The notes beneath the pieces were generated by a model. That model was not told where the DNA came from. It searched no databases and was given only the letters and a program-made list of their open reading frames with translations. DNA of 64,000 bases, taken from NCBI GenBank assembly GCA_030765065.1, contig CM060983.1, positions 50,156,067 through 50,220,066 of the forward strand. Reading direction: 5' to 3'. Below are positions 10,906-21,318 of this stretch, one piece after another (within the stretch, counting starts at the first letter, position 1; every line of letters starts with the position of its first letter). The stretch is from Deroplatys truncata. Lineage: Eukaryota; Arthropoda; Insecta; Mantodea; Mantidae. The position numbers and the translations under genes were made by a program.

Positions 10906-11470
10906 CGCACCTTCACTGTTTTAGCGTTTCTGCATACATTTGCTGCTCCCTTTTCTTCTTATTCAAATCAATGAAATGTGACTGCACATTGACAGTAAAG
11001 AGACGTGAAGATAGCTACTTACATTTGCCTGTCTCCCCTTTTCTCTCTCTCTCCCTCTCTCGACAAAGCAGTGAATTTAAAAGAAATACGATGGGAATTT
11101 CGGAAGAACGTAGTTCAGGTTGGGGGAGGTACTGCGCCCTTTGAAATGATGGGCGATCGCACCAACTCCATCAGAAGTAACTGTCTCGGTAAGATGGAAG
11201 ATGCCATTCTGCTTCATCTACTGTAGATGGGACATTTTCTCTTCTCTTTTGTGCGCCTCTCATATCACACACTGGATGAAATTCTCTGCGTCTCTGTAAA
11301 CACACGTATAGGCAATATGAGGAATAGCATTCCTTCAGTTCTACAGATATCGTACAGTTATATGTGCGTTTAGACTTGCGCAAATAAAATAAATAAGTAG
11401 ATGCATATTATATAAACAATTAAGTAAATAACTATACGAGAGCCATCCAATAAGAAGTTTCCTTATTCTA
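10906..11470. other. Unassigned spacer
   Basis: A CT-rich run lies at ~11033-11062. Short frames on both strands show no recognisable motif. Confidence 0.3.
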
Positions 11471-11675
11471 CAGAGTGAGCCAAAAGACTCCGAAACGCCT
11501 GCTAGTTTTAACATTTCCTTTCATAAAGTTGGTAAGTAAAGCCTTTAAAAGTAGTTTTAAAATGTTGTATGGTTTCATCCGTGCCTTTCTCTGATAGCAG
11601 CAGACTTCAACGAGCGACTAGGACGCGGACAGGAAAAACACCGCGCAGGTGGTTTGGGTCTTTTGGCTCACTCTG
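11471..11675. mobile_element. Mariner-type MITE with TA duplication
   Basis: The 205-bp element has perfect 18-bp inverted ends (CAGAGTGAGCCAAAAGAC) and TA on both sides (11469-11470 and 11676-11677). Its right two-thirds match, inverted, the left end of the mariner at 20657-22943, sharing TTTCATAAAGTTGGTAAGTA, AAAGCCTTTAAAA, CAACGAGCG and GGAAAAACACCGCGCAG. It is therefore a deletion derivative of that family, made of its terminal parts. It has no coding potential and would be moved in trans. Confidence 0.8.
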
Positions 11676-11994
11676 TATAATAGTTATTTATGCAACGATA
11701 CTATAATGGGAGTTATTAAGACACGAGTGACGAGTAACTTTCGACGCTCGCTCTTGTCGAAAACTTCACGGGCGTCCTAATAACCATTATTTGAGAGTTG
11801 CATACAATAGCTTTGCTACAACATTTAGATATACAATAAATATTTAATATTTAGATGCATATGAAAGGAAATAAAAATATAACAAATCAGTTTTCGAATA
11901 CGTATTTTAGATGCGCTTCGATAGCAAGTAAATATCGGTTCAAGATCGCATGTATTGATTTTACAAGATGAAGACAGAAATGTTTATTATACCT

Positions 11995-12439
11995 GGCGCC
12001 AATCAAGAAGGTGATTGACATTTCGCGGAGCGAGAGAGGCGACGTTGCCGCTCATCGCGACCACGTGGAGAGCGTGTCAAAGGAGACTGGGTTGCGCCTG
12101 CAATGTACAGCGGATACTATTTATATTCGTATATGAAGACAATTGTAATATAATGAATCTACGTGCAGAGGATAGATCATGCAAGAATACATCAGTGCAA
12201 AGATATGCGTTAACAGAAGAAACATACCTGTGAAATATTGATGCTTATTCTAATAGAAAAATGCCACTTATTTCCGAATCGCTTGCATCGCTGTTGTTGT
12301 TGTTGTTGTTGCTGCTGCTCGCTTGATAGACTTATTCGGTTCCCGAGTGCGCCTAATTTTTCGTTTGGCTACGCTATCTTTGTCACTATCCTTGGACATT
12401 GTTAAATATCCATTAAAGACAATTATAAAGGCTCACACA

Positions 12440-12472
<33 letters not shown>

Positions 12473-12845
12473 AATACACGTAACACAAGGCAAATACCAT
12501 ACAAAAAGGACGACGCAAAAGAACTTTTCAGTATGCAGGCAATCTCTAAACTGTTACAAACACACAAGCAAGCTGGGGCTAAAAGGAGGAATTGTTTATA
12601 ACTGCAGCGACAGCAGAAGATAAGACTTCAGTTCATTTACTGCAACGGTCGCTCGCCAACGGTCTTGCCAATCACGTGTTGCGATATCGCAATAACGCAT
12701 TTGTTGCTATAGAAACGTCTTAGTTCTAATTGGTTCCTTCTAATGGTTGCTATGACGACCGCTGTGACGTTTTCATCCCCTCCCATTCATTTAAAGCTTT
12801 CCGCCATGTGGTTAGTAACTGTCAATCACCTTCTTGATTGGCGCC
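11995..12845. mobile_element. Non-autonomous DNA element with perfect 26-bp inverted ends
   Basis: A 26-bp sequence beginning GGCGCCAATC and ending GTGATTGACA at 11995-12020 recurs exactly, inverted, at 12820-12845. The ends point inward, and the 850-bp interval holds a CAG/TTG-type triplet run at 12291-12318, a (CA)n run near 12443-12470 and no recognisable transposase. I could not find a clear direct repeat outside the ends, so the superfamily is open. The length of the inverted ends would suit P, CMC or Merlin-like elements, and the identity of the ends argues for recent movement. Confidence 0.7.
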
Positions 12846-12849
12846 GAGT

Positions 12850-13200
12850 GTAGTGAAAAGTGGAATTTAGTTCCACATCTCCTGATATTCCGGAGGAGGC
12901 GAGGAATGTAAGCAAGGATTTGCTTCCTGAAAAATCAAACAAAACGTATGAAAAGTTCCTGGTGAGCAAGAAAAAAAAATGAAACTTCATTGTCAGAAAA
13001 CGTGCACATAGTTTGCTTTGAGGAAATGTCAAAAAGAATGAAATCCTAACCTTGTGGATAATTATTGAAGACTACTCTAAATGTAAAACATGGAACTGAT
13101 ATATCCGAGTATAAAAAGTTTTATTACTAAAGCTAGGTTAAAAAAAGTTGAAAAGTTAAGTTAAAGTTGTATTAACTTTTGTTACTAAACGTTTGTAAAA
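12850..13200 (+). pseudogene. Crypton-like tyrosine recombinase N-terminal relic
   Basis: In one forward frame I read SPDIPEEARNVSKDLLPEKS, then KTYEKFL and SLSENVHIV, with a stop at ~13048. Further shifted pieces resembling DISEYKKF follow to about 13200. The order LLPEKS-x-K-x-YE..F...SENV...S-x-LW...DIS-x-Y matches the N-terminal core-binding region of the tyrosine-recombinase proteins common in insect genomes (Crypton-type). The catalytic R...HxxR...Y half is absent. It begins within a few bases of the long-TIR element at 11995-12845, so that element may have cut into it. Family assignment is from memory of the motif and is moderate. Confidence 0.45.
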
Positions 13201-13321
13201 CGCGAACAGAGATTTATTAGAATATCATTATAAAGAATTAAAACAGTAAAATAAAGTTAATTAAGATCATATTATTGAATAAACTTTTTAGTGGCTCTGA
13301 GTAGCACAGCGCCAAGCATGG

Positions 13322-13360
13322 AAATCTGTATCGAAATGGACTTCATTTCGATACAGATTT
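13322..13360. repeat. Perfect 17-bp hairpin
   Basis: AAATCTGTATCGAAATG at 13322-13338 is followed after five bases (GACTT) by its exact complement at 13344-13360. It lies between the Crypton relic and the mariner scraps. Too short and too tight for a normal animal pre-miRNA; possibly a transposon end or a replication-slippage palindrome. Confidence 0.8.
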
Positions 13361-13436
13361 TTAACAGCAAATGAACACATTTAAGTATAGGAGTCGAAAA
13401 AAAATTTACACAGAATTTATCATGTTGCAATAATTT

Positions 13437-13606
13437 TATTCACATTGTACAATCCTCCTGTTACTTTTCTACATAGTAACCATGTTTTTTCCAAGCATTT
13501 TTGGTAACGTGACACAAGTTTTCCAAATCAGAGTTGTACCAGGTCGGGTCCTGTGCTCTTAACCAGCTGTACACTTCTGATTTTGCCTCATCATCGGTGT
13601 GGTGCT
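13437..13606 (-). pseudogene. Mariner transposase C-terminal fragment
   Basis: The minus strand encodes HTDDEAKSEVYSWLRAQDPT, then WYNSDLENL and a KNAWKKHGYYVEK ending. This is the usual carboxyl end of animal mariner transposases (WL..Q...FY..GI..L..R..KC....GDYVE). It ends in a stop right after YVEK. Everything N-terminal is missing, and the neighbouring fragment of the same family points the other way, so the locus has been rearranged. Confidence 0.7.
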
Positions 13607-13609
13607 ATA

Positions 13610-13855
13610 TGTACCATCAAAAGGATCATCTGGGCTTTTGTCTCGCAAAGCTCTCTTCCTTCATGACAATGCTCGGCCTCACACAGCTCGAATAACCCAG
13701 GCGGATGCTCGGAAGATTCAACTGGGAAGTTTTCTCGCATCCTCCATATTCACCAGATCTTACCCCAAGTGATTTTCACATGTTCGCCTACTCAGAGGTC
13801 ATCTTGGAGGTAAGCACTTTAACACCGATGATGAAGTCAAATGTGGATTTCTTTA
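13610..13855 (+). pseudogene. Mariner transposase catalytic fragment
   Basis: The frame holds LHDNARPHTA, the segment around the second catalytic Asp of mariner transposases. After a frameshift near 13705 it reads HPPYSPDLTPSDFHMF, which carries the third Asp of the DD34D set. It ends with KHFNTDDEVK at about 13850, where HE sequence begins. The first Asp region and the DNA-binding domain are absent. With 13437-13606 it makes two pieces of the same gene part facing opposite ways. Confidence 0.75.
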
Positions 13856-14171
13856 AAATACACAATTTACTTCAAATAACTTATTTTATAAGCCATTTCC
13901 GAGATATCCGTTATTAATGGTTCGAATTGTTCAATGCTTTCTCATTCTTTTCAAGTCCTGTGAAATTTTAAGGCCAGCATATAGCGTCCAGTTCTTAAAC
14001 ATTTGATTATCGCTGTTCCCTTTGTATCTATAACAAAATGTGTAATGAAACTGTTTCTGCAAAGATTTATCTCGATTAAAACGAGGTAGATAGGAAAATA
14101 AGTTTTCTGTAGAAGCTACATAAAAATAAACTATATCGGTAGAGAAAGACACGTGCATATAGCATATAGGA
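13856..14171 (-). repeat. HE-family (subfamily 2) start fragment
   Basis: Read on the minus strand it runs from a worn start (AAGTCCTATATGCTATATGC) and CTTTCTCTACCG through the AGAAACAGTTTCATTACACA block to GCCATTTCCGAGATATCC, where it abuts the mariner scrap. Confidence 0.6.
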
Positions 14172-14800
14172 CTTTTTTTAAACTGAGCTTTCAGTTTTAT
14201 AAATGCTTCGTTTAGAACTTATCTTATTCTTTCTGCAATCATTACGTCATCATGCAGTGCACTGTTTCAGTTTGGTGAATGTAGTAGCTATTTCCTCACG
14301 GTTCCATTTGGTTGGATTCCCTGGGCGTTCGTATAAAACACCGGGATGTAGAAAGCTTGACAGCTGAGCACAAAAAGAACTCGATGTTAAACAATTCAGT
14401 GTCGTGCAGTAACATATGCCAGCTAACAAATATAAACTTGCCTCGCTTATTTATGTTCTAATTTATGAACTGCGAGCCGGTTCTCTTCTGCAGCTAATGT
14501 TACCATTATCGGCGACTACAAAAGACTTGCTCCCTTTCCGTTGGGGAGTGTTTTACGACGTGTGTTGAAGCTAGTTTTTTTGACAGATGTTTCACGGTTT
14601 TTATTATGATGTGTTTCTTATAGCTTCTCTCTTCTGAGAACCACACACGCAAAAGGCAGGTAAACAGAAAACTTAGGTATTTAACTAGCTGAACCTTTTG
14701 GTTCAAGTAGATAATACACTTTAAAGTTACAAAAACCATGCTTTATATTTCCAATGTTTTTATTTACCTTAAGAATAAATTAATAGAACACACAAAATTA
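14172..14800. other. Unassigned spacer
   Basis: A 77-codon frame at 14506-14739 (minus) is the longest, and I know no relative for it. No repeat match is seen. Confidence 0.25.
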
Positions 14801-14802
14801 TC

Positions 14803-14870
14803 TGATGTGTTACATTCACATGACTCTCTCTACTCTATTCGTTTACTAGTGTTTATATCAGTGGCGTAGC
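14803..14870 (+). repeat. HE-family start fragment
   Basis: It begins TCTGATGTGTTACATTCACA and TGACTCTCTCTACTC, a clean family start, then breaks off after TTTACTAGTGTTTATA. Confidence 0.6.
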
Positions 14871-14939
14871 GTAAGGATAGACTTTGAGACTGAGTCTACC
14901 TAAATAAATTGCCAAGAAAATTAGTAAATTTTTATAAAT

Positions 14940-15806
14940 TGAGGCAGTATTTTTACACTTAAATGATTTCAGTATAATTATATAATATATAAATTCAATA
15001 ACAGCCCTCCTTAAAGCAATATGTGTATGTAACAGCATATAAAAAGTGTTTATTACAGTCATTGTATATGTTTATATTATTGTATACATGTGTAATAATG
15101 TTATGTGAATGTATTACGTAATTTAATAATGTAGGAGCTGTGAGAACAATAGGTTAAACGTTACTAACAATGAGGAAACCTTGAGGCAATAATGAATTTG
15201 AAAGTTTAATAATACTACTTGTGATTCTTGGAAGCAATAATGTAATTTTAGTGACAGTTTATAAAATAGCCAATCAACAAACAGAAAAGCTTTAGTTAAA
15301 TGAAGGTATTCTATTGGACTAGGATTAGCGAATCATAAACTAAAATGGAGCAAAATTTACGAATTCAGAAGTCAGTTGCTTGTAGACAGTGTTCCTAACC
15401 AGACACGAGATGCGTCCTCGAGGAATTTAATACGTATTCGGAAATAGTTTTACGTATTAAAAAGTGCAAGTATTTAATAAAAAACAAATCCCACAGCTCT
15501 CTCTCTCTATATCAATGAAGTGCTATTTAAATCGTGTCAAACATTAATAAAAGGAGTGAAGTAAAATTATAATCTGTGTAAGCGTACATTCTTCAGTCGC
15601 ACCATTCCCTGCTAAGACATTCATGTCTCTAAAAAAATATAAATACTGACGCAGCCGAGCCAACATAAATATATAATATTTAAAGAAACAGTCAAAATTA
15701 CAAAGTTAGCATTTTTTAAACATTTGGGGCAAAGACCACCGGATAGTACATTTGGGGCGAAGGCTACCGGAAACTTTTTAGCATACGTGCGGTTGCAACT
15801 ACTTCA
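14940..15806 (+). mobile_element. LTR, family A, copy 2
   Basis: The 867-bp segment starts TGAGGCAGTATTTTTACAC and ends CTACTTCA. AGTTCGGCTCCCCAACAG follows at once and is a plausible primer site. Inside the 3' end, TTTGGGGCAAAGACCACCGG and TTTGGGGCGAAGGCTACCGG lie in tandem. Downstream to ~15960, two more modules follow (AATTGGCTCCCAACGTCGG and AATTGGCTTCCATACGTAGG). No gag or pol frame remains. Confidence 0.65.
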
Positions 15807-15959
15807 AGTTCGGCTCCCCAACAGTCAAAATAAAATATAACATACTTCAAATTGGCTCCCAACGTCGGCAAACAACGTAAAGACAATACACCATTCTCAA
15901 ATTGGCTTCCATACGTAGGAGCAACAAACCTTCTTCAAAATATATAAATAAAGACAGCC

Positions 15960-16620
15960 TCAAACATATGATGAAAAACTAATTAATACAATCATCTTCA
16001 CCGCTGCTTACCTCAGCGCCCCAACCCCTACTGCTAAGTGTCAGATTGTAGCGCTGCGTAATTAAGCTGCTTGGAAATCTCATGATGCGGCAGCAAAAGA
16101 GCAGAGACTGGGCTGGTTGAGCGAGTGCAAGTTTCATCAAGAGTGGAGTTCTATACTTTTTTCACTAAATTTTGACCTCTCGTTGTAGGAAGACATGCCT
16201 ATATTTTGTTATGCATTAAGGGCACAAAGGCAGCAGTAGAGACCTAACACGTTTAATGAGGTGTTTAGTCTCTGTGTACCTGTTCTTTCCAAGGTCCGGA
16301 AACAGGTCAATAGGGGTTGGAGACAAGAGTAGGGCAGGGGAGTGTAACAAACATTTCATTCCTCAGTTATTGGTGAACCAGCATAATGTGCGTGCAGCCG
16401 TGCAGTACAGTACAATATTAATTTTACGTAAGCCTGTGTATTGCTTTCATTGTGCGTATTTTATTTATGATTTTAGAAATGTGGACAATTCCATCGATTT
16501 AGTGGATTACTTATTAAAAACTCAGTAAAAAATGCAATTTTTAGAGTTATTAGATTCAGTTCTTGGTGAACAATAATTTGGATAAGGTGTACATAGAGAC
16601 CACTAAATTATTGCGACTAG
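15960..16620. other. Unassigned spacer
   Basis: A 90-codon frame at 16256-16528 shows no motif I recognise. No clear repeat. Confidence 0.25.
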
Positions 16621-16629
16621 TGTTAACAT

Positions 16630-16885
16630 TACCTGTCACTGCACTACAACAAGAGCATCCCCGTCCAATCACGTGGTATCAACAGGACGGTGCAACTGCA
16701 CACACCGCCCGTCTCTCAATAGACGAAATGCGTGGGCGGTATCCTGGACGTCTCATCTCCCGATTTGGTGGTGTGGCTTTTCTTCCCTGCAAACCTCCAG
16801 GCGCTGGAGGCCAACATCCATATAGAAGTCGCCGATACCCCTGTTGCTGTACTGGAGAAAATTTTGCAGTGAACGTAGTACGAGC
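16630..16885 (+). pseudogene. DDE transposase fragment (same family as 17585-18627)
   Basis: The frame includes HPRPITWYQQDGATAHTA, the second catalytic Asp segment, then DEMRGRYPGRLISRFGG. After a frameshift and a deletion of the third-Asp region it continues with EVADTPVAVLEKIL near the C-terminus. Its neighbour at 17585-18627, on the other strand, shares HPRPITWYQQDGATAH and DTPVAVLEK, so both derive from one family. It is too short to act and has no visible inverted ends. Confidence 0.75.
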
Positions 16886-17584
16886 ACGCTTAAAATAATT
16901 AAAACTTATTTGAGGAACTCTATGGCAAACCAAAGACTCTCATGTTTAGCGACATTAGCAATTGGAAAAACTGTTAACTGAAATGTGTGGTGACAATACT
17001 TTAAAGAACGTGTGATTAACATTTTTGCGGAGGAAAAAATCGCCGAATGGAGCTTATATACAAGAATATCTAAATGAGTACCTACATTGTTTTTATGATT
17101 TACAATCATACAGTGGTTTGTCAATAGTTTGTAAAGTTACGCCTAACGCTGTATTTTATAATATAGTTTAGTTTAAAATGTATGTTCAGTCAGTTTCAGC
17201 AATTTCAGTGATGGTAATGACTACCAAAGCAACAACTATCTAATAATAATAATAATAATAATAATAACAATAATACAAGAATAATAATCGAATAGATATG
17301 GAGAATTCACACTATTTTACGAAACACTAATGTATGGAAATTTGTGCATTTAAAAAGAACACAGTGTTAAGCTATGCCACTGGTTTATATAAACCATTCT
17401 TATGTAATCTTACTTTTCTATCTAATCCATTTTAATCCAGATAACATTTTCCGGAAATAGCTGCATACACATTTCTTATACAGAGAAGAAGTAACACCCC
17501 ATTTCAACTGTTTACAAATTTATTCGTGATTTACAAATACAGACGTGTTAGTGTGTCTTTGGAGTTTGATGTGGCATATATCAA

Positions 17585-18627
17585 TCATTTCTTAAAGATC
17601 ACATCACACAGATGAGCACCACCTTTATCGGAGCACTCGCGTAGACGTGCTATGAAGCCGCTGCGCAAAGTTTTCTCCAGTACAGCAACAGGGGTATCGA
17701 CGACTTCTCCATGATTTAGGCCTCCAGCGTCTGGAGGTTTGCAGGACGCTTTTCGAACACCCTGGACTTATGATACCACCAGAGGAAGAAATCGGGAGCC
17801 GTCAGATCACCAAATCGGAAGATGAGACATCCAGGAAACCGTTCACGCAGTTCGTCCATGAACAGACGGGTGATGTGTGCGGTTGCACCGTCCTGTTGAT
17901 ACCACGTGATTGGACGAGGATGTTGTGGTGCAGAGACAGCAAAATTCCGAATCATAGGCACATATCGCTCGGACTTTACAGTACATGTTGCACCATTGTC
18001 GTCCTGAAAGAAATATGTAACGACGATCCCAGCTATAGTGACTCCACACCACACCGTAAATTTCAAGCTGTGTGGCGCTTGTTCATGGAATTGCTGTGGG
18101 TTCTCAGTGCCACAAAAACAGAAGTTATGCTTGTTAACTGCCCCTGGCAGTAAGAAGTGTGCCATCAGGCTGTCAACAATTCCCGGATCAGCCGCCCACA
18201 TTTCCAGAAACGTGTCGCAAAACCGAATAGGTGCGACCTTGTCGGTGGGCCTTAAGCGTTGCACTACCTGTATATTGTAGGGTCGTGCATGCAAATATAG
18301 GCATGAAATGCGCTGTACACTGCCGTAGCTCATGTTTAGTGCCTGCGATCTGTGGCGGAGCGGTCGTTGTGGACTTCTTTGAATGGATAACCGCACACGG
18401 TCAATGTTTAACCGTGTCCTCACATTTCAGGGTCGTCCAGGAGGGTTGCTATCAAGCACTGACCCATCGTCGTGCCACTTAGCTATCCAACGTCGTATGG
18501 TGTGGCTATCCGGGACGTTTCTGTGATGGTTTAATCTGCGAAGAGCTCGTTGTGTCGCTGCTATTAACTTAGTTTCAATGTAAAGCTCTACCAGAGTAAC
18601 ACGGTCTTGAACACTCCACTTCTCCAT
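17585..18627 (-). pseudogene. DUF4817-type mariner-like transposase, inactivated
   Basis: The start MEKWSVQDRVTLVELYIET at 18627 is the N-terminal helix-turn-helix (DUF4817) of an insect Tc1/mariner-group transposase. The catalytic domain follows: WCGVTIAGIV, the second Asp in WYQQDGATAH, and the third-Asp region TAPDFFLWW. The end reads DTPVAVLEKTLRSG and then DVIFKK before a stop near 17585. The ~347-codon length is normal. It is broken by an in-frame TGA after codon 66 (18429-18427), a deletion just before the third Asp that removes the usual PPRSP stretch, and a stop plus frameshift near 17716. The first-Asp stretch (usually SDEAHF) is also lost. Inverted ends were not found. Confidence 0.8.
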
Positions 18628-18659
18628 TGAAGTGAATCTCCCATCTCTTGTAATGCTGC

Positions 18660-19230
18660 TAGCGCGCACCCGTAGTCACAATAGCCAACCGAAAAGGGGA
18701 ATTCCTACTGGTCATCCTGTAGATATAAAGGAAATAACGAAAGTCACCACCGCCGCAGACGTAACAACACAGACTGAACCATCTCACAGCTCCGACATCG
18801 GTCACATCACCACTACCTCCGCAGATCCGCCGCCTCACTCTCCACCACCGCCGCCACAACAGCCAATCACAACACAAGACGTCTCTCCGCAGCTTCTGGA
18901 GCTCCATGCCCTCACCCGCCAACGTGCAGGCGAAAGGTCCGGGCGGCTTCAGGCCTCACTCCCACGATCACGATATGGCTCTTCTTGGCGGGCCTCACCC
19001 ATGGGGCCGGCGTTATTAAGATAGTGGCCTATTCCAAGCACTTTGGCGAGCATTTCATCTTTTTTAATAAAACCTTTTACACCCCGAAGCCTCTCCTAAT
19101 CACTGGTGTCTGCCAGGGCCTCGGCCATGGCAGTCACCTGGTACTTCCTTCATTCCGCTCCCGCCTTAGAGCAGCAGCACTTACTCTGTATGGGTGCTCA
19201 TGCGGAACCTCGCCCACCTTTCCGAATCTT
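18660..19230 (+). other. GC-rich block with proline-rich frame
   Basis: This block is much richer in GC than its surroundings. A 130-codon frame (18632-19024) includes DPPPHSPPPPPQQPITT and then LLELHALTRQRAGERSG. A second frame, overlapping in a different phase, runs to 19284. No start context, domain or partner supports a gene. It may be a captured exon, a GC-rich part of an unknown element, or chance. Confidence 0.25.
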
Positions 19231-19261
19231 CCTTTATTATCTCTCTCTAGTCCCTCCCAAA

Positions 19262-19921
19262 AAAATCAAATGTTTAAGAACTGATCGCTATATGCTGGCT
19301 ATATTTTTTCCATGTCATCACGAGAAACAACTGAAAATGCACAGGAATTTAAAGGAATAAGTATTGAACAAATCGAATCATTAACAACTGATATCTCCGA
19401 AATGGCCGATATCAAAAATAAATTATTCGAAATAAATTATGTCTCTTAAAGTGATCTACACTTTTTATGCTCTACGTTTCCGTCCATCGTTTAATGTTTA
19501 CCAGTTATACAAGATTATACGAAAGCGCTTCCAAATGAAGAGGACTTCGCAGACTATTCCCAAAAAATTCAGGATATACATTTTATTTGTGATATATATA
19601 TATTTAACATTTAGTATTTTAATAAAAATCCTAATAGCCGTTTATTAGAAAATAAAAAATTTCGAAAAAATATTCCATGTAAAGGGTAATTATAAATGAG
19701 GGGATTTTCATGAAAATTTTCGTGTGCATCTTGGGAAGGTACTGAATCTAAATACCAAGTTTAGTATTTATCCGAATTTTCGTTTTTGAATTATGGTGTT
19801 CACAGACACACATACACACTGACAGTTTTCTAAAAACCTTTTTTGGATTTTTGTATTTCCGTTGAAATCTCGGTGGAATGTAGTAGTACTTCTCTACCGC
19901 TTACTAGAAGGTGGAGAAAGT
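19262..19921 (+). repeat. HE-family (subfamily 2) copy ending at a shared hairpin
   Basis: It has TCAAATGTTTAAGAACTG, ACGAGAAACAACTGAAAATG, GATATCTCCGAAATGG, the CACAGACACACATACACAC run and GTTGAAATCTCGGTGG in family order. The end is a hairpin, ACTTCTCTACC-loop-GGTGGAGAAAGT (19888-19921). The 5' start is missing. Confidence 0.6.
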
Positions 19922-20095
19922 ATTGTATTCCACCTAAAAATTCAACACTATGGTTTCACTGGAAACTGTTTTGAGGCCGCCAGAAGAATTTTCAAGAATC
20001 CTCCCCTCCCAAACGGAAAAGTCTTCCTTATTTTCCATTTACTCAAAAATTGCTCTAACGGTTTTGATTAAAATGTCACATCCTTAGAGCGTTTA
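19888..20095 (-). repeat. HE-family copy, inverted, sharing the same hairpin
   Basis: The hairpin at 19888-19921 is followed by ATTGTATTCCACCTAAAAATT, the block that lies beside the hairpin in minus-orientation copies. It continues through TCTCCCTTTCC-like text to GGTTTTGATTAAAATGTCAC and then stops. Two copies thus meet end to end over one hairpin. Confidence 0.55.
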
Positions 20096-20656
20096 CCTGT
20101 TAATATTAGAAACTTCTTGGGAATACTGTAAAGTCCTGAACCTGGAACCAGAATGTTTCAAGTGATATTCCCTCTTCGAACCAAAATCTATTTCTTATAA
20201 CAGAATTATGGAATTCTTGTTTTCAACAAAAGTTATTCATGTACAAGAATTGATTTTAGAAAATGGTTCTGGAGGCAGAGGAAATCAGGATGACATGCGA
20301 TATTTTTTATTTATCAGATCGCCAGAGCCAATACCTCCCTCTGCCCTTCTTGGTAACATGAGACGGAAGCTTTCAAAGTCGGTGTATGCTTCGCCAGTCA
20401 CAAGCCCATACGCTCCAATGTTCAAAGGAAAGAAAATACATAATATGAAACAGAACTTTCCTCTTCAGTGCTTGGTTATTTCCTGCCTACATATTACATG
20501 CCACAGATATCGCTAACAGTCGCTAAGAAACTTTTAAATGATCTCCATTAATAAAACAAAACAGAGATATAGGTTCTGATACCGTCAGCTATAGAAAGTT
20601 GGAGACGGTCAAAATATGTGATATGTTATAGTGGTATAAGAGAATCTCATTACATA
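20096..20656. other. Unassigned spacer
   Basis: A 102-codon frame at 20208-20516 shows no motif I recognise. No repeat match found. Confidence 0.25.
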
Positions 20657-21318
20657 CCGGGAGAGCCAATGAAGTAAGAACCGGCTGCGCGGTGTTTTTC
20701 CTGTTGGCGTTATCGACGCTCGTTGCCGTCTGTGGCTGTCAAAGAAATGCGCAGATGCAACCATACAGCATTTTTAAAGGCTTTACTTACCAACTTTATG
20801 AAAGGAGATGCTGAAACTGGCCATCGTCGTTGTCCATATACTTTTGGCACCTGTTTAGGAAGCTATCCATCACTAGCCGTAGTTCACGTTGAGATATGTT
20901 GGCAATTTCCTGGCGGATGTTTTGCTGTATTTCTTCCAGGGTGTGCGGAATTGTCTTGCATACTTTATGTTTAAATTTACCCCAAAGGTAGAATTCGCAG
21001 GGGGTTAGGTCAGGGTACCGAGGGCCTACAAATCTCTACTAATAATTTTGTCCTCAAACACACTTTCAGTAATTGTTCTCATCGAAATATCGGTCATATG
21101 AGCTGTGGCAGAATCTTGTAGAAAATAAGCAAAATCTGTTAATTTTCTAAAAAAGGGAGGGGATAAAATTGTATTCATATATGTAGCGGCGTCAACTGCT
21201 GACTCGATTTTTGGGGTAAAGTCTCCAAACGATGACCTATGTCGTCTTGTGTAACTTCGGTAAGAATCCTACGCTGTCTTTTAGGTTTCTTAGATTGTTG
21301 TATGGCCTGGAACATTTA

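Noticed and set aside
12443-12471. (CA)n runs here and elsewhere as regulatory elements
   Set aside because: Ordinary microsatellites; most belong to the HE repeat body.
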